Part shown: positions 34,445 through 45,944 of the stretch, in pieces | How the letters are laid out: each line of letters starts with the position of its first letter | Position numbering within the stretch: the first letter of the stretch is position 1 | DNA from: Calliphora vicina | Taxonomy: Eukaryota; Arthropoda; Insecta; Diptera; Calliphoridae | Length of the DNA: 64,000 nucleotides | Reading direction: 5' to 3' | Assembly (NCBI RefSeq): GCF_958450345.1 | Contig: NC_088780.1 | Location: 101,010,226 to 101,074,225 of the forward strand | Position numbers and translations under genes: made by a program | The notes under the pieces: generated by a model | The model's database searches: none | Told to the model about the DNA's origin: nothing | What the model saw: the letters and a program-made list of their open reading frames with translations, nothing else

Positions 34445-35150
34445 AACAAGTAAGAGAGCTATATTTGGCTGTGCCGAGTCCTATATACCCTTCACCAAAT
34501 TATACTTCAAAATAAAGATTTTAAATATTTTTAGGTAAACAAAACTTATTTTTTTTTCCAAAGTTGTTTTTTAATTTTTTGTAAAAAAAAAATTTCGAAT
34601 TGTTTTTTTAAAATTTAAATTTTTAAAATTTAATTTTTTTTTTTTTAAATTTAAATTTTTTTTTTAAATCTAATTTTTTTTTTGTTTTTTCAATTTATTT
34701 TAATATTTAGCGAAAAAAACTTTTGGTGAAAAAAAAAATCGGGTTAAAAAATAATTTTTCCGATTTTGACCCATTGTAGGTCCAACTTATTATGGTCTTG
34801 TATACATCATTGCAAAGGTCTTTAAAATATCTATCATTATATATCCATATTGTCTATATTAATGACTTGGTAATCCAGATATAGGTAAAAAATCGAGGCT
34901 ATTATATCTCAGCCATTTGTGGAGCGATTTTCTCGATTTTAAATAGCAAACGAAGAAGAATTCCGGAGATATTGATGTATGAATCGTGTATATAAGTTAT
35001 TTGGGGGCTTCGGAAAGTTGATTTCAACAGACAGACGGACATGGCTTAATCGACTCCGCTATCTTTAAGGATCCAGAAAATAAAAATGTAGAAATTACAA
35101 ACGCAATGACAAACTTATATATACCCTTCTCACGTAGGTGAAGGGTATAA
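34445..35150 (+). mobile_element. DINE-like family A repeat, long copy
   Basis: Starts 'aaaaacaagtaagagagctatatttggctgtgccgag', TATACCCTTCACC at 34486-34498, A/T homopolymer-rich third, 'taggtccaactta', 'aatccagatatagg', core 'cagacagacggacatggc', and ends TATACCCTTCTCACG.AGGTGAAGGGTATA at 35121-35150. It is the best copy for deriving both subterminal repeats. Confidence 0.8.
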
Positions 35151-35156
35151 AAATAG

Positions 35157-35350
35157 GTTAAAAATCGATGTTGTCCTGGTTTTTTCCTTATATCTCAGAT
35201 ATTTGTGGACCGATTTCCTCGATTTTAAATAGCAACCGCTATAAGGATCCAGAATTTATAAACTTTATAGGGTCGGAATTGAAAAATGTAGTAATTACAA
35301 ATGGAATGACAAACTTATATATACCCTTCTCACGAAGGTGAAGGGTATAA
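35157..35350 (+). repeat. Tandem partial family A 3' half
   Basis: Directly after the complete copy, the 3' part of the family restarts at 'aggttaaaaatcgatgttgtcctgg' and runs to a second perfect hairpin (35321-35350); the middle is deleted (joins 'aaatagcaaccgc' to 'tataaggatcc'). Adjacent 3' halves are known for Helitron-like repeats and can arise by tandem insertion or unequal exchange. Confidence 0.75.
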
Positions 35351-35359
35351 TAATGTATT

Positions 35360-37375
35360 TATCTCTTTAATTTAAATCTTGCTTAAATATAGAGACACCC
35401 TTTCCATATGAATGTATATATATTTGACTGTGTGTTTGTATTTTACATGTAAAATAGTAAAATGTTGCAGTTTTACATGTCATTGTAGATTCCGCTGTCA
35501 TGATAATTCATACAAACGTTAAAAGCCAAACCAAGCCAAGCCAGCACAACAACAAAAAAAAACTGCTTCAATTAAATTTTTGTTTTCTCAATCACAGCAA
35601 CCACCTTGCAACAATTTTGTGGCCAACAAGAGTCTTTAGATACAATTTAATTTTAAAACTTGTACTTGTGTTGTGTTGTGTAGATCGATGAACAACATTC
35701 TTACATAGGAAAGCTGCATGCAGGAATATACTAGTTGCTAGTAGAATAGAATCTCTGGAACCAGTCGAATGACCAAAAAGAACATTTGCTTTCTATGCTC
35801 ATTAATTTTGTATTTAATTGCAGATGCTGGCTGTTTAGAACATAAAAAAGGGTTTAACTTGGACATGATTGTAAAATCTTTAGATATTTGAATTCATAAT
35901 GATAGAGGTTTTTTAGTTCTGCAAATATATTGCTAATCATAATTTAAATTTGTGCCATTGACTAATAATGATTGCTGTCTGTACTAATTAATATCACTTA
36001 TACGTTGTGGTGGTGTGGGAAGATTGTTAAAAAAAGGTTTAAGAAAGTAAAAAAACAATTGAAGTTTCCTTAAAAACTTAGAGAATTATGAGCTCGCGTG
36101 CCATTTCTTCTTTCATACAAAGCATATTTGCCCAAATCAGTTTTTTAATTACCATAAATTGATTCTATGCTGTTACAATTTTTGACATTGTCTATAATTG
36201 TTTTATCACAAGCCACTTATCACCTTTAAAAGCTTCGTTTATTGGCAATTTAGTTTCAGTTTTTGGAATTTTTTTACTCCGATTCGATTTGCTCTTTTTT
36301 TTAGCCAAGCCATATGGCGTTAAGTAATGACAGCAATTTTAAAGTAATTATCACATAATTTGTTGGCAATTTATGTGTACTACGTGCATTCAAAGTTGAA
36401 CTCTTTTTTTGCGAACATGACGTTTGTATGCAATCGAAATAGAACATACGAAGTCTGTTGTTTGTAAATAAAAGGAACATAATGGTAAATTTTAAAGCAC
36501 CCTACTATAAACCAGCAGAATTATAAGAAATTAAATATTATAAGTAGCTAGGATGCTCTCGGAGAAATCCACATTGTGCCTAATATGTCTTTAGTCTGGC
36601 CTAGAAATGTGAGACCTCCAGCTTCATTTCATTCCCGAAACTGGAAACTGCCTTTCCTACAACAAGTATTTTGAAATATAACTAACTGCTCCTGTAGAGC
36701 TTTTCAGTTTCGTTTTCAACCTTAAAAAAAATACTATTTCTTTTGTATGTATTTTTTTATTTCCATGACTGCAAAATATCCATTCACTTATGTACTTGTT
36801 ACGTTCACACGCGTTTTGTTTATGTAGTTTAAAATTTATTTTATATTTTTTTCTCTTTCATTTTTATTTATTTATTTTTGTTTTTTTGCAATTCTTATTA
36901 TCTAAAACCATTATTTTTGTACTTCGTGGCCAATAACAAACTATTGCCAGTTTTTTCTGCTTTTTCAGTTTTAAGAATAAATTTCAGTTTCATTCTAAGC
37001 CACGGCTAGCAGCCAGGCAGTAGCAATTAAAAGAAATAAACTATACTCTACTTGGTTTTTAGAAGAAAAAAAAAATACTCAATTTAGTGATTTTCTAAAG
37101 TACATACGTATTGTAATAAATTTCCTAGTGTTTAATGCAATAGTTAATTTGCTTTGTTGTATTCCCATGACTTTAAATAAAATAATTTTTGCCATAAATC
37201 GCCTGCTTAAATGGGGCCGTTGCGGAGTGGGTGAAAATAAATATTCAATATTTATAAATTCTTGTATTGATTTTTAGATCAGTATAGTTATATATAAAAC
37301 ACCAAAAATGTCTCAACCTATGTCTGTTATAGGCTCTGAACTAGTTTCATTAGGAAGGCAATTTTATGAAAATGG
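35360..37375. other. Host-like spacer
   Basis: Contains CCAAGCCAAGCCAGCACAAC (35525-35550), poly-T tracts and no recognised repeat family. The plus-strand frame at 35500-35691 has no known domain. Composition suggests conserved intronic or intergenic host sequence. Confidence 0.35.
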
Positions 37376-37383
37376 TTTTAGAC

Positions 37384-37728
37384 CAGGGAAAGGCAACCTA
37401 TACTATTGCATTTTACGATTGTATTAGTTATACACTCTCTCCGCTCTCACCACGAATCGATGTTGCCAGAAAACTTTCGTCTCTTTTCCCCAATTAAAAA
37501 TGTAAAATCTCATATTGTTCATCATACATCTTCAAAAGTTGGGAAATTTTTTTTTTCACTGGCAACGCTGATTCTTAAGTTGTGCTATAAAAAAACGATA
37601 CACAACCTGCTTGTTTGAGTTCTCAAGCTAGACTGATTAAAAGTGGTTTATTTCTCTACAATGCGTGTGCACACGTACGTAAGAGAAGAGTAAATAAAAA
37701 CGCGGCGCCCATGTTTTGCCTTTCCCTG
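37384..37728. mobile_element. hAT MITE with perfect 8-bp target duplication
   Basis: Termini CAGGGAAAGGCAAC (37384) and, in reverse, CAGGGAAAGGCAAA (from 37728) are flanked by TTTTAGAC at 37376-37383 and 37729-37736. CAGGG-type termini and an 8-bp duplication are typical of hAT. The 345-bp interior is non-coding; the frame at 37406-37618 lies inside and is spurious. Confidence 0.92.
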
Positions 37729-37944
37729 TTTTAGACACATAATATACTGTACTAAACTGATTTTTGAATTATCGCATACAAAAATGTTTCCCAATTTTGA
37801 ACTTTTTAAAATTGTTTTGTAAATTTTGTATTTGGAAATTGGAATTTTAAGGTGATAAGAATGGGTTAAATCGGTAAATATCCGGAACTAATAAAGCCAG
37901 CACCAAAAATGCAACTTAATCTGAATTTGTGCAAAAATCAAGTA

Positions 37945-38110
37945 TGATAGCTATATTTGGCTGTGCTGAATCTTATATACCCTTCACCAAATAATACTTT
38001 AAAATAAAAACAAATTTAAATTTAAAAAAGCTTTTTCTATTGTATTAGTGAAAAATATTTAATTTTTTATATTTTTGTATAATTTTTTTTTTTTTGGAAA
38101 ATTACACTAA
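37945..38110 (+). mobile_element. Family A 5' part (split copy)
   Basis: 'aatcaagtatgatagctatatttggctgtgctgaatcttatatacccttcacc' is the family A start. The element resumes at 39240, so the intervening 1.1 kb may be an insertion. Confidence 0.65.
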
Positions 38111-38497
38111 TTTACAAATCAAACATTTTTGTTTTCTCATGGAATGGAACTTATATTTTTGAGAAGAGCTAGGGACTCTAGTTAATTGACCATTTTTTGT
38201 TTCCCACCTATACGTCAAAATTTTGAGATATACGGGTTTTTATTTTTCACCTGCCTTGAGTACTACTAATGCATACTGTAGTATACTGAATTATAGTAAT
38301 TAAGTATTTACATAATTTTGGTGTACTCACCACTCTGGCGAAGTTACTAGATACTTTTAGAGTTGTATTCTTTTGACAAATTCCAAAAAAAAATAACGGG
38401 AACAAATAAATACTATTTAAAAGTACATCTTTCCTGTAGATAAAAGTTAATAAATCGCTACTAAATACAAAACTCTAAAGTAAAAGCTATTTTAAAA

Positions 38498-39035
38498 TGT
38501 CTTCTAGAAAGTGTGAAATAAACCCAGACCAGTTTTGTGTTATTTGCGGGAAAATTATTCAGTCAAATCGAGGTTTTCCTATAATACAAACACTGCAAAA
38601 TGCTTATTTACATTAAAAAATTTCGTAAAAGCTTTAGATAAGACAAAACCAGCATTTCGAGTCTTTCTGAGGCTAATCTAAAAAAGGGATATTTGTGGGT
38701 CCTCAAATAAGAAAAATGTTGGTTGATACCAAATTTGAGTTTCTATTAACCGATGTTGAAAATGCAGCATGGAATTCTTTTAAACTTGTTGTGCAAGAAT
38801 TTTTGGGGAATAAGAAAAGTCAAAATTATAGATATTGTTGCGAATTTATTACATAATTTTGAACTGATGGGTGTAACTATATCCCTCAAAATTCAATTTT
38901 CATGTGGATTTTTTCCCGGAAAACCTCTGACACATGAGTGACGAACATGGAGAGCGTTTGAAGTTTTCGAGAGGAATTATCAAGGTTTTTGAGATCAGAA
39001 TATGCTAGGAGACTACTGTTGAAGTGTCGTGAAGG
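38498..39035 (+). pseudogene. Relic of a repeat-encoded insect protein
   Basis: Starts MSSRKCEINPDQFCVICGKI, with a Cys-x2-Cys pair, then broken frames including 'ALDKTKPAFRVFL', 'GPQIRKMLVDTKFEFLLTDV', 'AAWNSFKLVVQEFLGNKKS' and 'SDEHGERLKFS'. I recall this arrangement (zinc-finger start, GPQIRKL, FLGN, SDEHGERFH) from an uncharacterised multi-copy protein in insect genomes, probably transposon-derived, but I cannot name its superfamily. Many frameshifts and a deletion of the middle make it dead. It lies between the two family A halves. Confidence 0.5.
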
Positions 39036-39239
39036 AGACAAATGAAAATAATTATAAAAAGAGGACTAAACACTTCACTTTTAATTTTTTTGTTCTAATT
39101 TACATTTTTATATGTTTCGTTTTTAATAAATATCACAAAAGTTTGACGTCCAGGATTTTTTTTAATATTTTTTCCGAAGTTAGAAGACCTATATACACAA
39201 ATCCCCATATGTTTCAATTCACTAGCAAAAACCTTGTAA

Positions 39240-39510
39240 ACTAGTGTTATTAGTGAAAAAATTGTATGACAAAAAAAAATTTCGGATTAAAAATATTTTT
39301 CCCGATTTTGATCCATTGTAGGTCCGACTTATATACGCCATTGCCAAGGTCTTTGAAATATCTATCATTAGATATTTATACTGTCTATATTAATGACTTA
39401 GTAATCCAGATATAGGAAGAAAAAATTAAGGTCCTGTTTTTTCCATACATCGCAAGCCATTTGTGAGCCGTTTTGAAAAATGTAGAAATTACAAACTTTT
39501 TTTGTATCCC
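39240..39510 (+). mobile_element. Family A 3' part (split copy)
   Basis: 'ttttgatccattgtaggtccgacttatatacg', 'tctatcattagatatttatactgtc', 'aatccagatatagg' and 'aaaatgtagaaattacaaac' are middle-to-3' family A blocks. The microsatellite core and hairpin are deleted. Confidence 0.65.
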
Positions 39511-39829
39511 GTATCCCAGAAATTATATATGAATGGAATTGTAGTACTTCTAAACAAAGCTTTAAAATGGATTTTGGTACTTTAGTGAAATTTGATTCCT
39601 AGTTTTGGTAATATTTTTCAAAAATATTTTCTATGTAGGGTAGAAGAATGACTATCCGTCACTTTAAAGCTATCATAATAAAATTTAGAACTAATGTAGA
39701 GTTGTATTTTCAAAAAAAAAAAAAACTGAGTTTTTTTTAAAAGTGCGTACTGTGACGTTATTTACCATGTTATAGTAAAAAACCTCTGTAGGTATTTGAA
39801 AAACACACAGGGTTATGCAAATACTAAGA

Positions 39830-40470
39830 TCGGTGCTTTACGTTTTTAGAATTTTAAACGTAAAAAAACGATATTTTTTACATGTTTCAATTTTGGAATC
39901 GTGTAACTTTTTATAGGGACGAGATAATCGTTTGAGTTAAAAAAATAATAAAATTTAGTTTTTCATGTCACGTGAACTAACTTTTGAAATCGATTCTTTA
40001 ATCTTTCGAAAAAAATCAAAAACATTTTTGACTATTTTTTCAAAATAGGCCCTTTTTCTGAAAAGAAGTCTGAGCTCTTTACCATGAAGAACTTTTAGGT
40101 CGCCTAGTGGGATACGAGTGAGATATATATCAAAATGAGTATTTTGTAACTCAAGATATACAATTTTTGATCCTGAATATCTCATCAACTAAAAGGAATA
40201 ATCTACACATGTAAGCGTATTTTTTGTAGATCTTTTCAATGCCTAATGTGAGACAAGGAAGCTCAACAATTGTAAACATCAGCTCCAACCATGTGATATT
40301 TCGTAACAAAATCTCCAATCTAGGTAACTGTGAGGCTTTAAAAAATAATAAAAATAGTACAGCTATACCTAAATTATGAATTTTGTTTTTATATAAAATG
40401 CGGGATTTGCAATAGATGACGTATCCTATGAATGCTATTTTTGGTTTTAATAAGTCATATGCCATTTAGA
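39830..40470 (+). repeat. Dispersed repeat family H, copy 1
   Basis: The blocks 'gtgtaactttttatagggacgagataa' (39900-39926) and 'accatgtgatatttcgtaacaaaatctccaat' (40288-40320) are shared in order and spacing with 52300-52740. Overlapping minus-strand frames (39955-40465) are non-coding shadows of the repeat. Confidence 0.6.
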
Positions 40471-41140
40471 TGGGTTAAATAGGCGTTACGAAAGACAAAG
40501 ATCGCCCATGTTAGCCAAAAAAGTTTGAAGCCCAAGAATAGTAGGCATTACTCCAAGAAGATTGTTTTCATACTCAACATGAGCTTGCACAATCATTGGG
40601 AGCTACTCAATCAGCAAATTCTAAATGTTTCCAAGCATCTGGAAGCATCCGAAATTAGGGAAATTGGGTAGCATACGAATTGAAGATGGGAGGACGATTT
40701 TGCATGTCCAAAATGATGCTTGAACGATATAACCGAATCGACACCAAAGCGAAATAACCATGGCGCTAATGTAATTCTCTGTATTTGTTGGGGCAAAAGG
40801 GTCCTGTCTATTATGAGCTGACCGGACCATCACAGGGAACCTGTACCGAATGCAACAGATTCGTTTGAAGCGAGCATTGGCCAAAAAATATCCAGAATAT
40901 TATATTTCATCATGACAATGTTCGGCCTGTTAAAAAGTATATAGAATGAAGTGGCTGGAAAATTTTGCCTCACACGACTTACAGTCTAGACTGTGCCCGT
41001 CCAACTACTATTTCTGTGGGCTTTTGACAAAAAAACTTAAGTGGAGTTTTCAGAAGAACTGTTGAATTGTTCGATAATAATTTTTTTATTGTCGAAATTG
41101 CATATTACCCGCTACTTCGTTAGCATAAATTTTTATATTT
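40470..41140 (+). pseudogene. mariner (DD34D) transposase relic, plus
   Basis: Broken plus-strand frames read 'KDKDRPCPKKFEAQE' (N-terminal DRPGKPK region), 'ALLQEDCFHTQHELAQSLGA' (helix-turn-helix), 'GNWVAYEL' (about 40660), 'GPVYYEL', 'RMQQIRLKRALAKKYPEY' (40850-40900), then the 'HHDN' block and 'SRLCPSNYYFCGLL' (about 40985-41030). Gaps and stops abound. It is close to the second mariner relic at 45945-46910. Confidence 0.8.
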
Positions 41141-41284
41141 AAAAAATGTGTTACTTATGTAGCATGAAACATCTTAACTTTTAAAATTATTTGATTATCA
41201 AACAACTTCTATAGATAATTTTCAAAATATTTAATCGTGATTCCTATTTATTTAATATCTTGAAGATATTTTTAATTTTTTTGC

Positions 41285-43225
41285 TAGGTCTATTATTATA
41301 GACTATTCAAAAAGTACCATTAGAATAATGAAAAATTACAATAAAGTCTCCACCTGTAGATTTCCTCTCCCTTAGGTCCATATAAGATTTATTTCATGTT
41401 TTTATGTTCATTGGTGAAGAGAATGCAAAAAGTACCATTCGAATAAAGAAAATGTAGTAAAAGTTTCACCCTTGAATTCTCACTCATGACCATGTTTCTA
41501 GGTCAATTGCTACAGAAAATTCAGAAATTATCATTAGAATAAAGAAAAAGTACTATATAGGACTACCATTAGAATAAAAAAGTACCATATATTTTAAAAA
41601 AAGTCAAACTATAAACCACTCTGTACCATATACATATGCTAAATTTCATATATCTAATTAGAAAAAAAGTTCCATAATGTCACTACTTGTAGATTCGGGT
41701 CAATATAAACTTTACCATTCGAACCATTCGAATAAATAAAAAGTACCACTTTGAATTCTCACTCACATAGAACGATATATACTTAGGACAATTTATTCTT
41801 AATTTTATGTTACTCAGACTATTGTTATAGAAAATTCAAAAAAGTACCATTGGAATTAAGAAAAGTACCATGAAGTATCCGTTTGAATTTTCACTCACTT
41901 AGGACAATATACGCTTAATTTAATATTTCTATGTCCATTATTACAGAAAATTCTAAAAGTACCATTAGAATATAGAAAAAGTACCAAAAAGCTGCCACTT
42001 GTGGATTCCCACTCTCTCTGGTCCATACAACCTTTATTTCATGTTTCTAGGTTAATTTTTTTTTTAAAAAAAGTACCATTCGTATTAAGAAAAAGTACCA
42101 AAAAGTCTTCCCCTTATTTCATATTTTTATGTCCATTAAAAAAGTATGATTAGAAGAACAAAAAAAAGTACCTATAGTTCAGTTCTCACAATTTGGTATC
42201 TAAATATTATCCCCTATTACTAACACTAATTTCACTCAGATGCATATCAGCTAACTTTAATGTCGATAAGTGAAATAATTTAAAATATTGAAAAAGTACC
42301 ATTAGCAAAAAAGTACCACTTCCCATTTTCCTCCTTGAACACCCTTCAAGTTTGAAATTTAAAAATATTCCATTTTGCCAAAATTGTTTATGCTACAGAC
42401 ATGTTTTAAACGATTAAAATCTGTGTTAATGTGCCCAAGAAAAAATATGTTTTAAAAAAAGTACCAAACTGTTTACCCGGATTTGGCCCAATATACACCT
42501 ATTCACTCGAGTTCCAAATAACATCCTCTTAGTTAATTTTTGTATGAGCCAATGTTAAAAAAAAATTATAAAAATTGCTTCAATAATTTCAAATTTCCCG
42601 ATTTTATCCCCTTTTTGGTACCTTTTTTATCCCCATTGCGGTGGTAAAATTTTATTCAAATAAAAATCTGCATCTTGGTGGGAGTCTATGTGAAATTATA
42701 GAAAAACATATTTTATGAAAAAGTACCAAAAATAAACACAATTTTTTTCCCTTAAGGGTTCGAATTTCCAAAAAGTACCAAACTTGTGTTTTTTATTTTT
42801 GGATAAGTAAAGAATACGATTTAAAATTTGTTTCTATGTTTATTGGTTTAAAAGATACATGGGGTGCCAAAAAAGTACCAAAATACAGTTTTTACCCGTT
42901 TTCTCCCCTAAAAGGTTTGAATTTCGAAAAAGTAGGAAACACCTGCCAGCTTAATATTTAAATAGAGTAACACGCAATTTTAAGTTTTTTTTGTATCTTT
43001 ATTAGTTTTGAAGATATAAGGTTACCGAATTTACCCGTTTTTACCTTTTTTACCCCCTAAACGTTCGAATTTCCAAAAACCCCTTCTTATCGGATTGTTT
43101 TGCTGACAGAGGAACCCACAGTTAAAATTTCATGATTCTAGCTTCAGTCGTTTGGGCTGTGCGATGATGAATCATTCAGTCAGTCAGTGAGTCAGTAACG
43201 TTACTCTTTTATGTATATAGATTAT
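41285..43225 (+). repeat. AAAAGTACC-motif element, copy 2 (uninterrupted)
   Basis: 41290-42200 consists of about eight diverged units of roughly 100-125 bp with 'acagaaaattcaaaaagtaccattagaat', 'aaagaaaaagtaccat', 'cttgtagattc.cactc' and 'tttcatgtttctaggtc'. 42300-42980 adds further AAAAGTACCA blocks. The right end has 'cagtcagtcagtgagtcagtaacg' and 'tatgtatatagattatt'. Around 17 AAAGTACC motifs occur in 1.6 kb, nearly all on one strand. No coding frame. Confidence 0.7.
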
Positions 43226-43229
43226 TGTA

Positions 43230-45165
43230 TAATACTTTGAGACTAATAATAAACATATATAAGGACAAATAAAAAATAATTCTCGATTAATTCAACAGTT
43301 TTTACGCTCTCCAGATAAATCTTAAAATTCCACTTAAGTTGTTTTGTCAAAACTCCAAAGATTTGTTTCGATCGATTCAGAACGCTCTCTCTCTGTAATA
43401 TGCTTCACTTTGGAACGGATAATACGATATTGGTTTAATTCATTCTTGGCTTTAAAAGATGAAAATTTCCTTTAGCTCTGAATTCATATGTAGCCAGAAA
43501 GATGAAAAAAGATCATTTAAAAATAAAAGCAAACAATTTAAAACCCAATATTTATATAAATTTTTAGAAATTTGCCTGATCGATTCACTGGCCACCCATA
43601 TTTCACTTCCGTATACGTTGAAAATACGGATCTTGTGATTTGTGGTGTCTGCCAAATGCACTTATTGCTTCATTCAGCCTATTTGTGATATCCTTATTAA
43701 TGTCACCCCTAGACGACATTTTGCTACCTATGGAGCAGAAGCAGTATAAGAATGAAAACAATTGGATTTTAAGAAATTGAAATTAAATTTAACATAACAT
43801 GTTCTACATAGGGTGCTGAAGTGCCTTAGATAGAACATCAGTTACGCAAAAAATTTTCGTTCAAAATTAATTTTCTCGTTTTTCTTATATTTTTCCATGA
43901 CAAAATCAAGTAGGTGTCGGAAGTCTTTTGTTTTTTTTAAATCAATTTATTTTTCTATATAAAATCATCTTATTTGCATAACTTTTCATCACATAAACAT
44001 AATTTTTAATTTAATTACTTTAATAAATTAAATATATTAACAACAATTTTGTAATCATTATTAAATAATTGTAGCATGTGGGAAAAAATAATTACGCACC
44101 ACCACCAACAACCAGTAACCAAATAACAAGCACTTGGCGTTTTTTTGTGCTACATTACGCGTTTAACATGTGTTGACATGTTGCAAACGAAATGGTTGAA
44201 GTGGTGTTAACTAAGCAGCCACTGTTGCTGCTGCTGCTGCTGCTGTTTGTTAGTTGTTAACTATTTATAAATCCATGTTTAAAAAACAATTTATGAACAA
44301 TTATCATTCATAAGCCATAAATTACCGTTGTTTTTCGTTGTAGTTTTAAACATTTAAGTGGAGTGAGTGAGTGAGTGTACTGTGAAACTCTTGTGTTTTT
44401 ACAAAATATGTAATTAAATATTAATATTCTTTTATGTTTTTTCTATTTAATATTAATATTTAAAATAATATGGGTTTAAATACTAGTTAATGAAATGAAT
44501 ATTTAAATGTAATAAACTTGTTAGAAAACATGATATTGTAATTTTATGGTCTTTAGTTAAAGTTTAAATGATTACCATTTACAATTAATTAAAACTGCTA
44601 TTAAAGAGCTGGCAGTTTTTATGATCAGAAATCATTTTTTTTTTGTTTTCTTACCAGTGACTAATGAAATTTCTAAGTAATGACATGTGTCTTTCGCTTG
44701 ATAAATTCTGAATAACCTGATGTTAAAATATTCTATAAACAGGGTGAGACATTTAGAGGTTTTCTTATAATTGTGAAGGGGACGTAATAGAAAAAAAATA
44801 ATATAACCTTTACTCTTCTTAATTCGATAACTGCTGGTATCTTTACATAATAGAGTAACGGTACTGATTGACTGACCGACATCGCCCGGTCCAAAGGCCA
44901 AAAGTTAGCTACATAGAATTGAGACTATACGTTCCCATCTCCCTATGTAGACCCACTAAGAAGGGAATATGGAGTAAAACTGGGTAAAATAGGTAACCCC
45001 ATAGCTTCTTAACTAATACAGATTAAAGACAAACTAATTTAAAATGGGGACAAAAATGTAAAAAATTTTGGTTAAAACAGGAAAACACATTTTATACAAA
45101 ATTATCAAGAAAACTTAAAGATAATCTTAAACATTGGTTTCTTGCGGTCATACAGAAATTAACTA
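43230..45165. other. Host-like spacer with (CTG)n
   Basis: 43900-44600 includes 'ccaccaccaacaaccagtaacc', a (CTG)6 run at 44226-44246, 'gttaactatttataaatccatg' and a (GAGT) run at 44362-44377, all suggesting host intron or enhancer DNA. The minus-strand frames at 43452-43661 and 44632-44901 have no recognised domain. Confidence 0.35.
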
Positions 45166-45169
45166 ATAG

Positions 45170-45390
45170 GGAAAATAAGCTTAATCTGTGATCACTCATA
45201 TTTTTTTTTACCAAAAATCGTTTATTAGCATAAAAATCTAAAATCTCTTCGATCGTTAATAACTTGTAAAATGCTGTGGTTTTAAGAAAAATAAGCTCAA
45301 TCTGTGATCAGTCATATTTTATATGAAAAATAAATTTTTGGTATTAAAAAACTAAAATTTCTTAAATCATTAAGAACTTTGTAAATAATA
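45170..45390. repeat. Short tandem duplication, period about 117 bp
   Basis: 'aaaataagcttaatctgtgatcactcatatttt' at 45172 is repeated as 'aaaataagctcaatctgtgatcagtcatatttt' at 45289, with similar following sequence ('aaaatct..aaatctctt'/'aaactaaaatttctt'). Confidence 0.7.
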
Positions 45391-45409
45391 TATGAACTGG
45401 CCAAAAGGG

Positions 45410-45840
45410 GTGCGATGATGGATGAGAGGAGATTTACACCTTTTCTGGTATTTCCCTTGTTAAATGCAAGAAGGCTGTACAGCAGATACTATATGAGTCT
45501 GCACAAAGCAGGTGGACCAGCAAGTCTTCCTGTGTTATAACGAGGTCTACTGGGCCTGTATATGATGCAAAGAGCAAATCTACTTAAGGAATTTCGTCGC
45601 GAGCAAATAAGGCTAATTGTTTCCTTATTATAGGAATTATAGGACACTGTATAGTTGGGAAACATACTTGGAATTCCATTCTTATCATGTTTAGATGAGC
45701 AATCAAGGATGAGTCTTATGCGAATCTACTCCATCATCTGGGAATCTGGTTGGTTTAACCTGGAAACAACAGACGTATAATAAATACCCTGCTGTTTATC
45801 CCTTGGGTATCACAATGGGATTAGTTTTGAATGGACCCAA
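45410..45840 (+). pseudogene. Non-LTR retrotransposon RNase H / 3' end relic
   Basis: Broken plus-strand frames give 'SRWTSKSSCVITRSTGPVYD' 'AKRANLLKEFRREQIRLIVS' then 'GHCIVGKHT', the order of the ribonuclease H-containing C-terminus of I/LOA/R1-like LINEs (W..W..S..C...(Y)DAKR...L......I.L.VG..TGHC..G.H). Downstream 'ggtatcacaatggg...tgaatggaccc' resembles LINE 3' UTRs of flies. No poly(A) tail is present. Confidence 0.5.
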
Positions 45841-45944
45841 GTGCTTGCCCATGGAAACTTATCTTATATTTTATACTAAAAATCGATTTATAAAATTATT
45901 ATTTTCAAACATTTGTACAATTTAAATTTATTCAAAGTATTAGT

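Noticed and set aside
40151..40884. Several minus-strand frames of 60-104 residues
   Set aside because: They overlap family H repeat and lie opposite a mariner relic whose coding strand is plus.
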